NCBI GenBank assembly: GCA_913060665.1
Contig: CAJXUY010000002.1
Location: 1-64,000, forward strand
Reading direction: 5' to 3'
Length of the DNA stretch: 64,000 nucleotides
Source: an uncultured Oleiphilaceae bacterium
GTDB taxonomy: Bacteria > Pseudomonadota > Gammaproteobacteria > Pseudomonadales > Oleiphilaceae
Shown here in pieces: positions 41,164 through 53,558 of this stretch. The notes under the pieces are model-generated. The model was not told the DNA's origin, made no database searches, and saw nothing but the letters and a program-made list of their open reading frames with translations. The number at the start of each line of letters is the position of its first letter. The stretch's first letter is position 1. The translations under genes were made by a program, and so were the position numbers.

Positions 41164-42332
41164 TATGCTTGGCCCCCTGCTGCCTTAACAACTGAATCAG
41201 CGGCATGTTCCAAACTCTCAGCCGCGATAATATTTAGTCCGCTGTCTGCCAGCTTTTTGGTACCGAGTTCAGCATTATTACCTTCCAAACGCACGACAAC
41301 AGGTACCTTAACACCCACTTCTTCAACGGCTCCAATTACACCATCTGCAATCAAGTCACAACGAACAATACCACCAAAGATGTTCACTAATACCGCTTTA
41401 ACACTGGTGTCAGATAAAATAATCTTAAATGCTTCTGTCACTCGTTCTTTAGTTGCGCCGCCGCCTACGTCCAAAAAGTTAGCAGGCTCCCCGCCGCGAA
41501 GCTTCACGATATCCATAGTCCCCATCGCCAGACCCGCACCGTTAACCATGCAGCCGATGTTCCCATCGAGTGCAACATAGTTAAGTTCCCACTCTGCCGC
41601 TTCAGCTTCACGGGCATCTTCTTGAGAAGGGTCTCTCATTTCAACCAGTTTTGGCTGACGATAAAGTGCGTTTGCATCGATATTAATTTTACCGTCAAGA
41701 CAATGAAGATCATCCTCATCAGTGATCACCAATGGGTTAATCTCAAGTAATGCCAAATCGTAATCGTGGAACAATTGAGACAATCCAATAAATAGTTTAG
41801 TGAACTGCTTTACCTGCTTGCTATTAAGACCTAGTTGAAATGCCAAGTCTCTTGCTTGATATGGCTGTGCGCCTACTAACGGATCAATAATCGCTTGTAA
41901 TATTTTCTCTGGTGTTTCTTCTGCGACCTTCTCTATCTCGACACCGCCTTCAGTAGACGCCATAAAGACGACTCGACGGGTGGCACGATCGACAACCGCT
42001 CCAAGATACAATTCCTGTGCTATATCAGTACAAGACTCAACCAATATTTTAGTCACTGGCTGCCCATTAGCATCTGTTTGGTAGGTCACCAAATTCTTAC
42101 CTAACCACTGCTCAGCAAACGCTTTTATTTCTTCTTTTGAGCTAACAAGTTTAACCCCACCCGCCTTACCTCGGCCGCCGGCATGAACCTGTGCTTTAAC
42201 AACCCATTTATCGCCACCTATTTTATCGGCAGCTGCAGCAGCCTCTTCAGGGGTATCGCAAGCGTATCCAGTTGATACAGGCAAGCCATACTCAGCGAAA
42301 AGTTGCTTTGCCTGATACTCGTGTAGATTCAT
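41163..42332 (-). CDS. sucC: Succinyl-CoA synthetase beta subunit
   Basis: [37 protein letters not shown]. Confidence 0.98.
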   Translation of the reverse strand: MNLHEYQAKQLFAEYGLPVSTGYACDTPEEAAAAADKIGGDKWVVKAQVHAGGRGKAGGVKLVSSKEEIKAFAEQWLGKNLVTYQTDANGQPVTKILVESCTDIAQELYLGAVVDRATRRVVFMASTEGGVEIEKVAEETPEKILQAIIDPLVGAQPYQARDLAFQLGLNSKQVKQFTKLFIGLSQLFHDYDLALLEINPLVITDEDDLHCLDGKINIDANALYRQPKLVEMRDPSQEDAREAEAAEWELNYVALDGNIGCMVNGAGLAMGTMDIVKLRGGEPANFLDVGGGATKERVTEAFKIILSDTSVKAVLVNIFGGIVRCDLIADGVIGAVEEVGVKVPVVVRLEGNNAELGTKKLADSGLNIIAAESLEHAADSVVKAAGGQA

Positions 42333-42447
42333 AGTTTTTTCCGTTTATCCAGACAGTTGTATAATGTCCACTAGTATGTGAACTATTAAGCTGCCAGTGA
42401 GGATCACTCACCGACAGTCAATCCAGCAGTGCCTTTTACAGCACTCA

Positions 42448-43896
<1,449 letters not shown>

Positions 43897-43923
43897 TTAA
43901 TTTTTAATTAACGTTAAAAATTT

Positions 43924-45162
43924 CTATACGTCGAGGATAATTCGAGCTGGGTCTTCTAGCAATTCTTTAATAGTTACCAAAAATTGAACTGCTTCCTTCC
44001 CATCTATCATCCTATGGTCATATGACAGAGCCAAGTACATCATTGGCAATATAACCACCTCGCCATTAACAGCCATTGGACGCTCTTGAATTTTATGCAT
44101 TCCAAGAATGGCCGTTTGAGGCGGGTTGATAATAGGCGTCGACAACAGCGAACCAAACACACCACCGTTTGAAATGGTGAACGTGCCGCCAGTCATATCT
44201 TCGATACCTAGCTTTCCGTCGCGAGCTTTTAGACCATAGTTACGGATACCCGCTTCGATATCAGCAAGGCCCATGCCATCAACATCTCTTAAAATCGGGA
44301 CAACCAACCCTCTATCTGAAGAGACCGCGACTCCGATATCCTGGTAACCATGATAAACAATATCATTGCCATCAATTGACGCATTAACAGCAGGAAAACG
44401 CTTAAGCGCTTCTACTGCCGCCTTAACGAAAAATGACATAAAGCCTAAGCGTGTACCGTTATGCTTCTTCTCGAATAAATCCTTGTACTGGTTACGAAGA
44501 TCCATCACAGGCTTCATGTTAACTTCATTAAATGTCGTCAACAAAGCAGCATTTTGCTGTGCACTGACAAGACGACGTGCAACACTGGCACGCAAACGAG
44601 TCATAGGAACACGTTTTTCGATACGCCCTTGCCCAGGAATGTCGAGACTAGGCATGTTTGGAGCGGGTGTTGATGACTTAGTTGCTTCAGGCTGGGGCGC
44701 TGAAGCCGCTACAGGCGCCGGTGACGCCCCCAAATAGTTCACAACATCTTCTTTCGTTACTCGCCCGCCCTTACCTGAAGCGGGGATTAAAGACGCATCC
44801 AAACTGTTTTCATCAACTAATTTACGAGCCGCCGGGCTCAATAATAACGCTTCGGCTGGTGCTGTTTGAACTGCCGGCTCAGCTGCCACCACAGGCGCTT
44901 CAGAAGCTGTAACAGTACCAGCTGCTCCATCGGCAAATATGCCAATTATTTCTCCGCTAAGAACAGTATCTCCTTCGCCTTTGGAAATACTTTCGATTAC
45001 TCCGTCTGTCGGTGCGACGACTTCTAGTACTACCTTGTCGGTTTCAATATCGACAATAAGCTCATCTCTGGCTACCTGCTCGCCTGGCTGTTTATGCCAG
45101 GTAGCAATGGTTCCGTCTGCAACTGATTCAGGGAAGGTCGGTGCTTTGATTTCGATTGCCAT
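43924..45162 (-). CDS. sucB: 2-oxoglutarate dehydrogenase E2 component
   Basis: Lipoyl domain ([12 protein letters not shown]), E3-binding domain, [17 protein letters not shown]. Confidence 0.97.
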   Translation of the reverse strand: MAIEIKAPTFPESVADGTIATWHKQPGEQVARDELIVDIETDKVVLEVVAPTDGVIESISKGEGDTVLSGEIIGIFADGAAGTVTASEAPVVAAEPAVQTAPAEALLLSPAARKLVDENSLDASLIPASGKGGRVTKEDVVNYLGASPAPVAASAPQPEATKSSTPAPNMPSLDIPGQGRIEKRVPMTRLRASVARRLVSAQQNAALLTTFNEVNMKPVMDLRNQYKDLFEKKHNGTRLGFMSFFVKAAVEALKRFPAVNASIDGNDIVYHGYQDIGVAVSSDRGLVVPILRDVDGMGLADIEAGIRNYGLKARDGKLGIEDMTGGTFTISNGGVFGSLLSTPIINPPQTAILGMHKIQERPMAVNGEVVILPMMYLALSYDHRMIDGKEAVQFLVTIKELLEDPARIILDV

Positions 45163-45195
45163 TTGTTATCCTTTCTCTACAAATTCTTTTCTTGT

Positions 45196-48036
45196 TTATA
45201 CGTCTAATGCTTCACTGACTAGCTTATTTTGTTCTTCTACATGGACAGAAGCGTAACCGCATGCAGGAGCTGCGGACGCGGGTCTACCAGCGTAGTTAAG
45301 GTATATCTTGGGGTTAATGTCTCGCAACACTTCCCTCATATGGTGCTGACTACAATACCAAGCACCCTGATTCATTGGTTCCTCTTGACACCATACAACA
45401 TCAGCAAGCTTGGGGTAGACCGATAGCACTTCCAATAAGTCGTCAGAAGGGAAAGGGTACAACTGTTCAATTCGAACGATTGCCACTTCTTCTTTCTCTT
45501 CATTGCGACGACGCTCCAATAAGTCGTAGTACACTTTGCCGCTACACAGTACAACTCGTTTAACCTTTTTAGGGTCCTGAGCATCCACTTCTGGCAGTAC
45601 GGTATGAAAGGTACCTTCAGACAACTCTTCAATAGTAGAAACGGCTTCTTTATGCCTCAATAAACTCTTAGGCGTAATCGCAATTAACGGTTTACGTAAA
45701 GGCCTCTTCACTTGGCGTCTCAGCATGTGAAATACCTGTGAAGGTGTAGTCGGCACACAAACTTGAATATTATGCTCTGCACATAACTGCAAATAACGCT
45801 CCAACCTAGCAGATGAGTGCTCAGGCCCTTGACCTTCGTAGCCATGTGGTAACAACATGGTTAAGCCACAAAGGCGACCCCACTTATGCTCCCCGCTGGT
45901 TATAAATTGGTCAATAACAACCTGAGCTCCATTTGCAAAGTCACCGAATTGAGCCTCCCAAACAACCAAAGCTCCAGGGTTAGTGGTAGCGTAGCCATAC
46001 TCAAACCCTAGTACAGCAACCTCAGAAAGTAATGAATCATAGATTTCAATCTTAGGCTGGCCATCAGATAAATGCGCCAATGGCATGTAAACCGCACCAT
46101 CATTCTGCCCATGCAATACCGCATGTCTGTGTGAGAATGTTCCCCGACCAACATCTTGTCCGGTAATGCGAACCTCATGTCCGTCATTAAGTAAAGTGGC
46201 ATACGCCATTACCTCGGCATAACCCCAGTTGATAGGCATCGCGCCTTGGTTCATTTTATTACGATCTTCGAGAATTTTTTGAACTTGGCGCTGAACCTTA
46301 AACCCATCAGGAGTCTGGCCTAACTTTTTACCTAACCTCTCTAGGGTTTTACGATTAATGCTAGTTTTCGCTTTTGCGGTCCAGCCATGCCCTAGGTAGG
46401 GTCTCCAGTCTACATGCAACTCAAGCTTTGGATCTTTAACCAAACTTTTCACTACATGATCACCATTATCTAGCGCATCTCGATACTCATCATCAAGCTT
46501 CTTAGACTCATCAGCCGTCAAAATACCCAAGTTGATCAAGCTATCCGCATAGATATTTCGAGTGGTCTGCTGCGCTTTTATCTGTTTGTACATGACAGGT
46601 TGCGTGCCGGAAGGTTCGTCAGCTTCGTTATGCCCCCTTCTTCGGTAGCACACGAGATCAATGACCACATCTTTTTTAAACTGATGACGGTAGTCCATAG
46701 CGACTTGAGTCACAAACAAAACAGCCTCTGGATCATCTCCATTAACATGCAATATGGGAGCCTGTATCATCTTCGCCACATCGGTACAGTATTCAGTCGA
46801 CCGAGCATCTTCTTGCTTATTGGTTGTGAAACCGACCTGGTTATTAATCACAACATGAACCGTACCACCTGTGTGGTAAGCTCTGGTTTGAGACATCTGG
46901 AAGGTTTCCATCACGACACCCTGACCTGCAAATGCAGCATCACCATGCATAATGATTGGAACGACCGTTTCACCCTGGGAGTCTTCACGTCGTGACTGAC
47001 GGGCACGAACCGACCCCTCAACTACAGGCGACACAATTTCAAGGTGAGAAGGGTTAAAAGAGAGTGCCAAGTGTACTTCACCGCCTGGCGTCATAACATT
47101 TGATGAAAAGCCCTGATGATATTTAACATCACCTGAACCCATGTCATGAAGTTTTTTACCTTCAAACTCATCAAACAAGTCTTTTGGATTCTTACCTAAC
47201 GTATTCACTAATACATTCAAGCGACCACGGTGAGCCATACCAATAACAATTTCTTTGGCCCCATAACTACCCGCACGCTGAATAAGCTCATCAGTCAAAG
47301 GAATTAGACTCTCCCCTCCTTCTAACCCAAAACGCTTAGTGCCAGGATAACGAGACCCCAAATACTTTTCCAGTCCCTCAGCAGCAGTTAAACGCTCTAA
47401 TAGATGCCTTCGGGTATCTGCCTCGTATTCAGGGTGAGCCTTAACAGATTCCAGTCGTTGCTGAAACCATCGTTTGATATCAGTGTCGACGATGTGCATA
47501 TACTCGGCACCAACTGTGCCACAATATGTTTCTTCCAGACCATCAATAATATCTTTTAATGTCATGGATTCTGCGCCAAACATCAATGAGCCAGTCTGAA
47601 ACTCAATATCAAGATCAGCTTCACTTAACCCATGATAGTGAAGACCCAAGTCAGCAATGGACTCACGTTCCATAATACCTAACGGATCTAGAGAGGCGTG
47701 TTGGTGCCCCCGAAAACGATAAGCATTAATTAATTGGAGAACTTTAACTTGTTTAGTTTCGTGCTCGGAAGTGGCACTAGATGGTGTAGAGGTTTGACTG
47801 TATTGACGTTGATTTTTTGAAATATGAAGAAATTGTTCACGGATAGTTGAATGAGGAACATCACAGGAAGTGACTCCTTCTTCAGCCCTGGGAAGCTGGT
47901 CAAAATAACTCCTCCACTCTTCGGGGACCTGATTGGGGTCCGTCAAATAAGTGTCGTACAATTGCTCAACGTAAGCAAAATTCCCTCCAGCCAGATGGGA
48001 AGTTTGCCATAACTGCTCCATTATGCTTTCGTGCAT
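45196..48036 (-). CDS. sucA: 2-oxoglutarate dehydrogenase E1 component
   Basis: MHESIMEQLWQTSHLAGGN, GMAHRGRLNVLVN, HGDAAFAGQGVV, HGYEGQGPEHSSARLERYLQLC. Confidence 0.98.
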   Translation of the reverse strand: MHESIMEQLWQTSHLAGGNFAYVEQLYDTYLTDPNQVPEEWRSYFDQLPRAEEGVTSCDVPHSTIREQFLHISKNQRQYSQTSTPSSATSEHETKQVKVLQLINAYRFRGHQHASLDPLGIMERESIADLGLHYHGLSEADLDIEFQTGSLMFGAESMTLKDIIDGLEETYCGTVGAEYMHIVDTDIKRWFQQRLESVKAHPEYEADTRRHLLERLTAAEGLEKYLGSRYPGTKRFGLEGGESLIPLTDELIQRAGSYGAKEIVIGMAHRGRLNVLVNTLGKNPKDLFDEFEGKKLHDMGSGDVKYHQGFSSNVMTPGGEVHLALSFNPSHLEIVSPVVEGSVRARQSRREDSQGETVVPIIMHGDAAFAGQGVVMETFQMSQTRAYHTGGTVHVVINNQVGFTTNKQEDARSTEYCTDVAKMIQAPILHVNGDDPEAVLFVTQVAMDYRHQFKKDVVIDLVCYRRRGHNEADEPSGTQPVMYKQIKAQQTTRNIYADSLINLGILTADESKKLDDEYRDALDNGDHVVKSLVKDPKLELHVDWRPYLGHGWTAKAKTSINRKTLERLGKKLGQTPDGFKVQRQVQKILEDRNKMNQGAMPINWGYAEVMAYATLLNDGHEVRITGQDVGRGTFSHRHAVLHGQNDGAVYMPLAHLSDGQPKIEIYDSLLSEVAVLGFEYGYATTNPGALVVWEAQFGDFANGAQVVIDQFITSGEHKWGRLCGLTMLLPHGYEGQGPEHSSARLERYLQLCAEHNIQVCVPTTPSQVFHMLRRQVKRPLRKPLIAITPKSLLRHKEAVSTIEELSEGTFHTVLPEVDAQDPKKVKRVVLCSGKVYYDLLERRRNEEKEEVAIVRIEQLYPFPSDDLLEVLSVYPKLADVVWCQEEPMNQGAWYCSQHHMREVLRDINPKIYLNYAGRPASAAPACGYASVHVEEQNKLVSEALDV

Positions 48037-48041
48037 GTTCT

Positions 48042-48142
48042 ATAGCTCGCCTTGGTTAATGCCTGGGAGCTATCTGGTGGCAACCGGTTAAAAACTTACC
48101 TTTGATGACTGCTGCCCCACAGATAGCGCGGGTGTTACCCGC
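48042..48142 (-). promoter_or_regulatory. Candidate structured sucA 5' leader with alternative stems
   Basis: Hairpin 48128-48142; long-range stem 48069-48080/48117-48127; competing stem 48042-48048/48067-48073 beside the sucA start. Confidence 0.5.
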
Positions 48143-48349
48143 CAACCAGTGGTTTTTCTATTTTTCAGCAAAACTGCAACATCTGCTTTTTGAGCTTGCG
48201 TCACAGGTTCCGGATTATGTGTGTTAATACCTTGGCAAGGTATTAGCCATTAGTATCAACAACACATGGATTCATCAGTACAGTATAGACATTTTTTGGG
48301 AAACCCCTAATTACTAAAGAGTTTCCCAACAAAATAATCTATCAGCCTG

Positions 48350-49054
48350 CTAAGTAGCACGCTGTAAAAGCATATTTCTAATGTGACCAATCGCCCTTGT
48401 TGGGTTAAGGCCCTTCGGACAAACACTTACACAGTTCATGATACCTCTGCAGCGGAAAACACTGAAAGGGTCGTCAAGATCTGCCAAACGTTGGTCTGTC
48501 GCTGTATCACGACTATCCGCCAAGAACCTGTATGCTTGTAGTAGCCCAGAAGGCCCTACAAACTTATCCGGGTTCCACCAAAATGAAGGACAAGCTGTTG
48601 AACAGCAAGCACAAAGAATACACTCATAAAGTCCGTCCAACTTCTCTCGATCTTCAGGAGTCTGAAGACGTTCAATTGCTGGAGCAGGCTTATCATTTAT
48701 CAAAAACGGCTTAATCTTTTCGTATTGCTTGTAGAACATAGACATATCTACAACCAAGTCACGAATAACCGGCAGCCCAGGAAGCGGACGTAAAACCAGC
48801 TTATTATTCTTGACAACAGCAGACAAAGGAGTGATACACGCCAAGCCGTTTTTGCCATTCATGTTAAGACCATCTGACCCACACACACCCTCTCGACATG
48901 AACGTCGATAAGCTAAAGACGTATCCTGCTCTTTCATCAAGCCCAATACGTCTAAAACCATTAGGTCCTTACCGTCAGGAATATCAACTTGAACATCCTG
49001 CATATAAGGGGTTTGATCAGTTTCTGGATTATAACGATAAATACTAACTAACAT
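48350..49054 (-). CDS. sdhB: Succinate dehydrogenase iron-sulfur subunit
   Basis: SCREGVCGSDGLNMNG, CILCACCSTACPSFWWN, CVSVCPKGLNP. Confidence 0.98.
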   Translation of the reverse strand: MLVSIYRYNPETDQTPYMQDVQVDIPDGKDLMVLDVLGLMKEQDTSLAYRRSCREGVCGSDGLNMNGKNGLACITPLSAVVKNNKLVLRPLPGLPVIRDLVVDMSMFYKQYEKIKPFLINDKPAPAIERLQTPEDREKLDGLYECILCACCSTACPSFWWNPDKFVGPSGLLQAYRFLADSRDTATDQRLADLDDPFSVFRCRGIMNCVSVCPKGLNPTRAIGHIRNMLLQRAT

Positions 49055-49068
49055 TCTTCAATCCCCCC

Positions 49069-50841
49069 TTAGTAGCTACGAACTTGCGGCGCAAACGCCT
49101 CAACAGTTTTCGGTGAGAAGTTTACATCTCGCTTTCCTACACGCTTTTCAGTCGGGAAGTATATCGAATGTTTTAGCCAATTCTCATCATCACGCTCAGT
49201 AAAGTCATTTCGTGCATGAGCACCACGACTTTCCTTACGTTCTTCGGCTGATACTGCAGTTGCGTAGGCAACTTCAAACAGATTATCTAACTCCAACGCC
49301 TCGATTCGAGCAGTATTGAAGGCACCCGACTTATCTTCAAGGTGAGTGTTATTAACACGCACTCTAAGATCATCAAGCATTTTAAGCCCCTTCTGCATCG
49401 TTTCGCCGTCACGGAATACACCAAAGTACAATTGCATAGTACTTTGAAGATCATCACGAACCTGAGCAACACTTTCACCGCCGGTAGAGTTATTCAAGCG
49501 ATCAAGGCGCGCCATTGCAGCCTCAATATCAGCTTCGGTGGCCGCGTCTGTGTCAAAACCTTCTTTTAGTGACTTCTCAATTTGAATACCCGCAGCACGA
49601 CCAAACACTACCAAATCAAGCAGTGAGTTGCCACCCAAACGGTTAGCGCCATGCACTGATACACACGCAGCTTCGCCACACGCATACAAGCCATCAATTA
49701 TCTGATCTTTACCATCTGCATCTTGCGTTAATGCCTGCCCACCGATCGTAGTCGGTATGCCACCCATCATGTAATGACACGTCGGCACTACAGGTACTGG
49801 TGCCTTAACAGGGTCGACATGAGCAAATGTTTTGGAAAGCTCACAAATACCAGGAAGGCGCAAGGTAAGCGTTTCTTCACCCAAGTGATCTAACTTAAGT
49901 AATACGTGATCTTTCTTTGGTCCACAACCGCGACCAGCAAGAATTTCAAGAACCATTGAACGAGCAACAACATCACGCCCCGCCAAATCTTTAGCGTTAG
50001 GTGCGTAACGTTCCATAAAGCGCTCGCCGTCACCATTGATCAGGTAACCACCCTCTCCACGACAACCCTCTGTAACAAGAACACCGGCACCGGCGATTCC
50101 CGTCGGGTGGAACTGCCACATTTCCATATCTTGGCCAGGGAAACCAGCACGAAGTGCCATCCCCATACCATCACCCGTATTAATCAGGGCATTAGTGGTC
50201 GACTGGAAAATACGTCCGGCACCGCCAGTAGCCATTACCGTCGCTTTAGCTTTAACGTAAACCGTTTCACCTGTTTCTATGCAAATTGCAATAACACCGA
50301 CTACGTCGCCTTTTTGATTCTTTACCAAGTCAACGGCATACCACTCATTAAGGAACGTTGTTCCACCCTTAAGGTTACCCTGATATAGCGCATGCAAAAG
50401 CGCGTGACCAGTTCTATCTGCTGCGGCACAGGTTCGAGCAGCCTGACCACCTTTACCGAAGTCTTTTGATTGACCACCGAAAGGGCGCTGATAAATACGT
50501 CCTTCTTCAGTACGAGAGAAAGGCAACCCCATATGGTCTAGCTCATAAACCGCTTGAGGACCAACAGAACACATATATTCAATAGCATCTTGGTCTCCGA
50601 TATAATCAGACCCTTTGACGGTATCGTACATGTGCCAACGCCAATCATCATTTGGATCATTACTTGCGATAGCACATGTAATACCACCCTGAGCGGAAAC
50701 AGTGTGTGACCGAGTAGGAAATACTTTGGTAATACAGGCTGTTTTGATGCCTGATTCTGTCAACTGAAGCGCGGCACGCATGCCTGCACCACCGCCACCG
50801 ATTACGATGGCTTCATAAGTAAGAGTTCGAAGCTTAGACAT
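49069..50841 (-). CDS. sdhA: Succinate dehydrogenase flavoprotein subunit
   Basis: [46 protein letters not shown]. Confidence 0.98.
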   Translation of the reverse strand: MSKLRTLTYEAIVIGGGGAGMRAALQLTESGIKTACITKVFPTRSHTVSAQGGITCAIASNDPNDDWRWHMYDTVKGSDYIGDQDAIEYMCSVGPQAVYELDHMGLPFSRTEEGRIYQRPFGGQSKDFGKGGQAARTCAAADRTGHALLHALYQGNLKGGTTFLNEWYAVDLVKNQKGDVVGVIAICIETGETVYVKAKATVMATGGAGRIFQSTTNALINTGDGMGMALRAGFPGQDMEMWQFHPTGIAGAGVLVTEGCRGEGGYLINGDGERFMERYAPNAKDLAGRDVVARSMVLEILAGRGCGPKKDHVLLKLDHLGEETLTLRLPGICELSKTFAHVDPVKAPVPVVPTCHYMMGGIPTTIGGQALTQDADGKDQIIDGLYACGEAACVSVHGANRLGGNSLLDLVVFGRAAGIQIEKSLKEGFDTDAATEADIEAAMARLDRLNNSTGGESVAQVRDDLQSTMQLYFGVFRDGETMQKGLKMLDDLRVRVNNTHLEDKSGAFNTARIEALELDNLFEVAYATAVSAEERKESRGAHARNDFTERDDENWLKHSIYFPTEKRVGKRDVNFSPKTVEAFAPQVRSY

Positions 50842-50844
50842 TAA

Positions 50845-51192
50845 TTACAGTCCCCACAGAATTTGAACGCCCCAGACGAAATATACGAACATCACGCCAC
50901 CACAAAACCCTTGAAAAAGGAATCTAACCACTCCATTTTTCAAATAGTCAGTTGAGATGGTCCACATTCCTACCCACGCGTGAGTGCTAAGAGAAACCAA
51001 GGCCATGATGGTGAATATTTTCATACAGGTATTTGCAAACAATCCACTCCAATCTGCATACGTCAGATCAGGCGTCGCTACAAAATAACCCAATAAAAAA
51101 AGGACATATGCAGCTAAAATAACAGCCGATACCCGCTGTACCATCCAGTCATATAAACCACTTCTTCCTAAACTTGTAACACTGGCTACCAT
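50845..51192 (-). CDS. sdhD: Succinate dehydrogenase membrane anchor subunit
   Basis: 115-aa three-TM ORF between sdhC and sdhA; LGRSGLYDWMVQRVSAVILAAYVLFL. Confidence 0.93.
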   Translation of the reverse strand: MVASVTSLGRSGLYDWMVQRVSAVILAAYVLFLLGYFVATPDLTYADWSGLFANTCMKIFTIMALVSLSTHAWVGMWTISTDYLKNGVVRFLFQGFCGGVMFVYFVWGVQILWGL

Positions 51193-51617
51193 ATCCAGAC
51201 TCCTGCAAGCAAAATCAATACAATTGAGACCACCAAGGTAATTTTGGCACCCAACTTACCACCCTCTAATGTTTCGCCAATGCCCACATCCATAAATAGA
51301 TGTTTGACACCTGCTACTAGGTGGTACAACAAAGCCGAGATAATCCCCCAAAGAATCAACTTGGCTAAAAAACCCTGCATAACGCCTTTGACGGCATTAA
51401 ATCCTTCTTCACCACTTAGGGACATTTCAAATGCCCACAATACGAATGCAACTCCAACAAACAGAGCTAAACCCGTAACTCGATGAATAATCGAAGTGAT
51501 GGCAGGTAGTGGAAAACTAAATTTGGACAGATCTAGGTTAACAGGTCTATTGCTATTCACAGCTTCTTCACACTCTTTTGGGCCCACAAGGGGCGAGTTT
51601 ACAGGAGAGGTGCTCAA
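51186..51617 (-). CDS. sdhC: Succinate dehydrogenase cytochrome b556 subunit
   Basis: RPVNLDLSKFSFPLPAITSIIHRVTGLALF, HLVAGVKHLFMD. Confidence 0.95.
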   Translation of the reverse strand: MSTSPVNSPLVGPKECEEAVNSNRPVNLDLSKFSFPLPAITSIIHRVTGLALFVGVAFVLWAFEMSLSGEEGFNAVKGVMQGFLAKLILWGIISALLYHLVAGVKHLFMDVGIGETLEGGKLGAKITLVVSIVLILLAGVWIW

Positions 51618-51760
51618 GGCGTTTCTTTAGGAAGGCCGCATAGCCTCTCTATGAGAACGAACTCTGGCTATTTCGGGAACGAGATTATAGAGACATGTCT
51701 TCAAAATTACAAACAACCTTACAATTTATCTACATCCCTAAACGAAACACCTCGACAACA

Positions 51761-51790
51761 ACTATAGTTACATGTCGTTCGCATTGACAA
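51761..51790 (-). promoter_or_regulatory. Candidate sigma-70 promoter toward sdhC
   Basis: Minus strand TTGTCA-N18-TATAGT. Confidence 0.5.
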
Positions 51791-51811
51791 ATTTTTCTCA
51801 ATCTCTATAGT
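51784..51811 (+). promoter_or_regulatory. Candidate sigma-70 promoter toward gltA
   Basis: TTGACA-N16-TATAGT. Confidence 0.6.
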
Positions 51812-51910
51812 TGTCCAGCCGACATAATCACATAAATGGCAGAAAAGTACCACCAAACAACAAGTTGAGCGATTTACCAACCTAAGATCGCACCTTTTTA
51901 AGACAATACT

Positions 51911-52066
51911 GCAAATTAGCGCGCCAAATAAGGGCGTTAAAGCAAGTCACATCATATGCTCTTAAGCATGTGCTATGACGCGCTAAATTTTGCAGGTAAT
52001 ATATAAGGTACCTGTTTAAGGCTTGTAAAAAAGCCTGCATTAAAATTAGTAATGCATTTCTTTTTC
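51911..52066 (+). ncRNA. Candidate structured gltA leader or small RNA
   Basis: 13-bp bulged stem (51911-51923/51979-51993) enclosing an 8-bp hairpin (51953-51972); further hairpins at 52019-52036 and 52036-52056, the last followed by tttcttttt. Confidence 0.4.
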
Positions 52067-52154
52067 AATGAACCGAGCCTAACAAGTAAGCACAACACCT
52101 AATTTTAGGTATAGCGCAAAAACTTAGGCATAGCACTGACCATAGGAGAGCACC

Positions 52155-53426
52155 ATGACTGATAAAAAAGCACAGTTATCGGTGGGCGATATCACTGTTG
52201 AGTTCCCTGTTTATTCGGGAACCGTAGGCCCAGATGTAATTGATGTACGCGGACTAGTAGCACAAGGCTTGTTTACTTACGACCCCGGTTTTGTATCAAC
52301 AGCCGCATGTGAGTCAAAAATTACATATATAGATGGCGAAAATGGCGTTCTTTTGCACCGCGGCTATCCAATAGAGCAACTAGCCGAAAGCTCTGACTAC
52401 CTAGAACTATGCTATCTTTTAGTTCGCGGAGAACTACCCTCAGAAGAAGAAAACAATGCATTCCGTCAGACCGTTGGCCAACATACAATGGTTCATGACC
52501 AAATGACCCACTTCTTTAACGGGTTCCGTCGCGACGCACACCCTATGGCGATCATGTGCGGTGTTGTAGGCGCATTATCTGCCTTCTACCACGACAAAGA
52601 CTTTTCAGATCAAGAGCATCGCGACATTGCAATGTTTAGACTTGTCGCAAAAATGCCTACCGTAGCAGCCATGTGTTACAAGTACACTATGGGCCAGCCC
52701 TTCATATATCCAAAGAACGAACTGAACTACGCTGAAAACTTCTTGCACATGATGTTTAGCACACCTTGCGGTGATTATGAAATTGACCCCGTGATAGCTA
52801 AAGCAATGGATCGCATCTTTATGCTTCATGCAGACCATGAGCAGAATGCATCTACCTCCACAGTTCGATTAGCCGGATCAACTGGAGCCAACCCATTTGC
52901 TTGCATTGCATCCGGTATCGCTGCACTTTGGGGACCTGCTCACGGCGGCGCAAACGAAGCCGTACTAACAATGCTTGAAGAGATTGGCGACGAAAAGCAC
53001 ATCGATGAATTCGTTGCAAGAGCAAAAGATAAAGACGACTCATTCCGCCTAATGGGCTTTGGGCATCGAGTTTATAAAAACTTCGACCCTCGCGCTAAAG
53101 TTATGCGTGAAACCTGCGATGAAGTTCTTAAGTCACTAGGCTTGGAAAATGACCCTCTTCTGAAAATCGCTAAACGTTTAGAGCAGATAGCACTTGAAGA
53201 TGAATACTTCATCAAGCGCAAACTTTATCCGAATGTTGACTTTTACTCAGGTATCATTCTTAGAGCCATTGGTATTCCGGTTTCCATGTTCACTGTAATA
53301 TTTGCAATGTCTAGAACCATCGGCTGGTTCTCTCACTGGAATGAGATGGCAAGCGAAAACTACCGCATAGGGCGCCCTCGCCAACTATACACAGGACACA
53401 GCAAGCGCGATTATCCTGCCAAGTAG
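52155..53426 (+). CDS. gltA: Citrate synthase
   Basis: [72 protein letters not shown]. Confidence 0.98.
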   Translation: MTDKKAQLSVGDITVEFPVYSGTVGPDVIDVRGLVAQGLFTYDPGFVSTAACESKITYIDGENGVLLHRGYPIEQLAESSDYLELCYLLVRGELPSEEENNAFRQTVGQHTMVHDQMTHFFNGFRRDAHPMAIMCGVVGALSAFYHDKDFSDQEHRDIAMFRLVAKMPTVAAMCYKYTMGQPFIYPKNELNYAENFLHMMFSTPCGDYEIDPVIAKAMDRIFMLHADHEQNASTSTVRLAGSTGANPFACIASGIAALWGPAHGGANEAVLTMLEEIGDEKHIDEFVARAKDKDDSFRLMGFGHRVYKNFDPRAKVMRETCDEVLKSLGLENDPLLKIAKRLEQIALEDEYFIKRKLYPNVDFYSGIILRAIGIPVSMFTVIFAMSRTIGWFSHWNEMASENYRIGRPRQLYTGHSKRDYPAK

Positions 53427-53438
53427 ATACAAAGCTAA

Positions 53439-53472
53439 TAAAAAAGGGTCGCTCATGAGCGACCCTTTTTTT
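53439..53472. terminator. Bidirectional terminator (gltA/topA)
   Basis: aaaaagggtcgctcatgagcgacccttttttt: A-run, palindromic stem, T-run. Confidence 0.9.
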
Positions 53473-53558
53473 GCTATCCACTTACACACACTAAAAATAG
53501 CCTGCCAACCAACACCGGGCCTACCACCTGAAGCAGCAAGCCCTCACTCAACACCCAC

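Noticed and set aside
48290-48335. ttgggaaac/gtttcccaa inverted repeat as an sdhB terminator
   Set aside because: No T-run on the proper 3' side in either direction; termination not supported.
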